Part shown: one piece after another, positions 63,199-64,000 of the stretch
Layout: every line of letters begins with the position of its first letter
Numbering within the stretch: position 1 is the stretch's first letter
Assembly: GCA_022605955.1 (NCBI GenBank)
Contig: JAKCOZ010000059.1
Location: 1,612,001 to 1,676,000 of the forward strand
Direction of reading: 5' to 3'
DNA: 64,000 bases
From: Rallus limicola
Taxonomy: Eukaryota; Chordata; Aves; Gruiformes; Rallidae
Translations under genes and position numbers: made by a program
Notes under the pieces: generated by a model
Told to the model about the DNA's origin: nothing
Database searches by the model: none
What the model saw: only the letters and a program-made list of their open reading frames with translations

Positions 63199-64000
63199 GT
63201 ACGTGATTTTAATGATCATTGTAGAGATGCCTGTGTTTCGGTGGGACTAGATTCTTTCTTTCACAAAACTTTAAGGTAAATTTTTATATACTGCTGTAGG
63301 ATAGTTCAGATTTTTCAGACCCAATGAGAAATTCTGAATGTCAAGAAAATTTCTTAAGTGTCCTTAACACTACTCTAATATTTCTTCATTATCTTCTTAA
63401 AGACATGCTCAAATTAAACTTGAGATATGTATATGCCACATTGGATAGAACTAACTGGTTTCATAGCTGCTTTGTTTTCATGATTGCTTTCTGGCTCTAT
63501 AGTTTCTGTAAGCACTGGTGCCTACGCTGAATGTTCTTTAGCCCTACTGGATAGGAAAGTATTTGAAAACTTGACAGGAATAATGAGATTTCAGTATTAA
63601 ACTGCAGCTTCTTAGATACGTGTTCCCATCAGGTTTGTAAGCTGTGAGTACAGATCAGTTTCTCACTAATGATACCTACTTCAATAACAATGACTATCAT
63701 TTTTCAAAACTGTTCTGCCAGAAATAATTTATGGTTCAGGGAAGACATGGGAATGTTAGGCACTGGAAGCATATTTGCCTCTTACAAACTAACTTTTCTA
63801 CCAAAAAGAACGTGGGTTTGTTTTATTGATTGTCATTAGGTCAAACAACCCAGTGCAATATTAATGGACTAGATAGAGGTTTTATACCAGACTCTAGCAA
63901 AATGTCTGGCTTGCTTGCCTAGCTAATTACTGTCGTGGAAATCTGTCCTGCTTTTCAGTGTTGACTGCTCCTGTGGCTGTTGGTAGTTTAGTCCATGCTA
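63199..64000 (+). other. GHITM: GHITM intron 6 (partial, reaches window end)
   Basis: It starts with gtacgt. No convincing next exon is seen before the window edge. An acceptor-like ctgtcctgcttttcag ends at 63,958, and 14 open codons follow, but their translation does not match the very conserved stretch that should come after MHSG, so I treat this sequence as intronic. Confidence 0.6.

Noticed and set aside
63959..64000. Possible GHITM exon 7 after the acceptor ending at 63,958
   Set aside because: In the required phase it gives VLTAPVAVGSLVHA directly after MHS, which does not match the highly conserved segment expected there and lacks the split glycine codon. The true exon is probably beyond the window.
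1..64000. CRISPR arrays, operons, insertion sequences or other prokaryotic systems
   Set aside because: No regularly spaced repeats, no dense gene strings and no bacterial-type ribosome sites; the window has vertebrate introns and retroelements.

Overview
This window looks like bird nuclear DNA. The reasons are two recognisable avian-type CR1 non-LTR retrotransposon copies plus older CR1-like scraps, a solo LTR of a type common in neoavian genomes, short GT- and T-rich low-complexity tracts, and no mammalian SINEs. The species cannot be named from the sequence. There is no prokaryotic gene organisation, and most long open frames are chance frames.

Layout. Positions 1 to about 55,200 form a gene-poor intergenic stretch with no exon I can support. 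It holds an internally deleted CR1 copy on + (14,931-15,787), an old CR1-like 3' end on + (30,272-30,484), a solo LTR with intact 5-bp target duplications (45,466-45,972), a CR1 copy on - (52,391-53,310), a degenerate ~115-140 bp tandem repeat with a short telomere-like core (about 54,591-55,020), and scattered palindromes and homopolymers. In other vertebrates a large gene desert separates NRG3 from GHITM, so a long empty upstream flank is expected if synteny holds.

From about 55,230 a CpG island leads into the one clear gene, GHITM (also called TMBIM5 or MICS1), on +. It encodes an inner mitochondrial membrane protein of the TMBIM/BI-1 family. The window contains its promoter (CCAAT, E-box, full CRE and NRF1-like sites), a non-coding first exon, and five coding exons (57,579-57,707; 59,239-59,338; 60,564-60,675; 61,897-62,038; 63,090-63,198). 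All have GT-AG introns and matching phases, giving an uninterrupted 197-codon N-terminal part. The gene runs off the right end of the window, and about the last 145-150 residues of the usual ~345 lie outside.

I found no clearly new biological system. The items most worth a second look are the near-perfect 23-bp palindrome at 21,998-22,020, the degenerate telomere-like repeat just upstream of the GHITM CpG island, possible splice signals at 53,875-54,141, and an enhancer-like motif cluster near 43,480-43,720.
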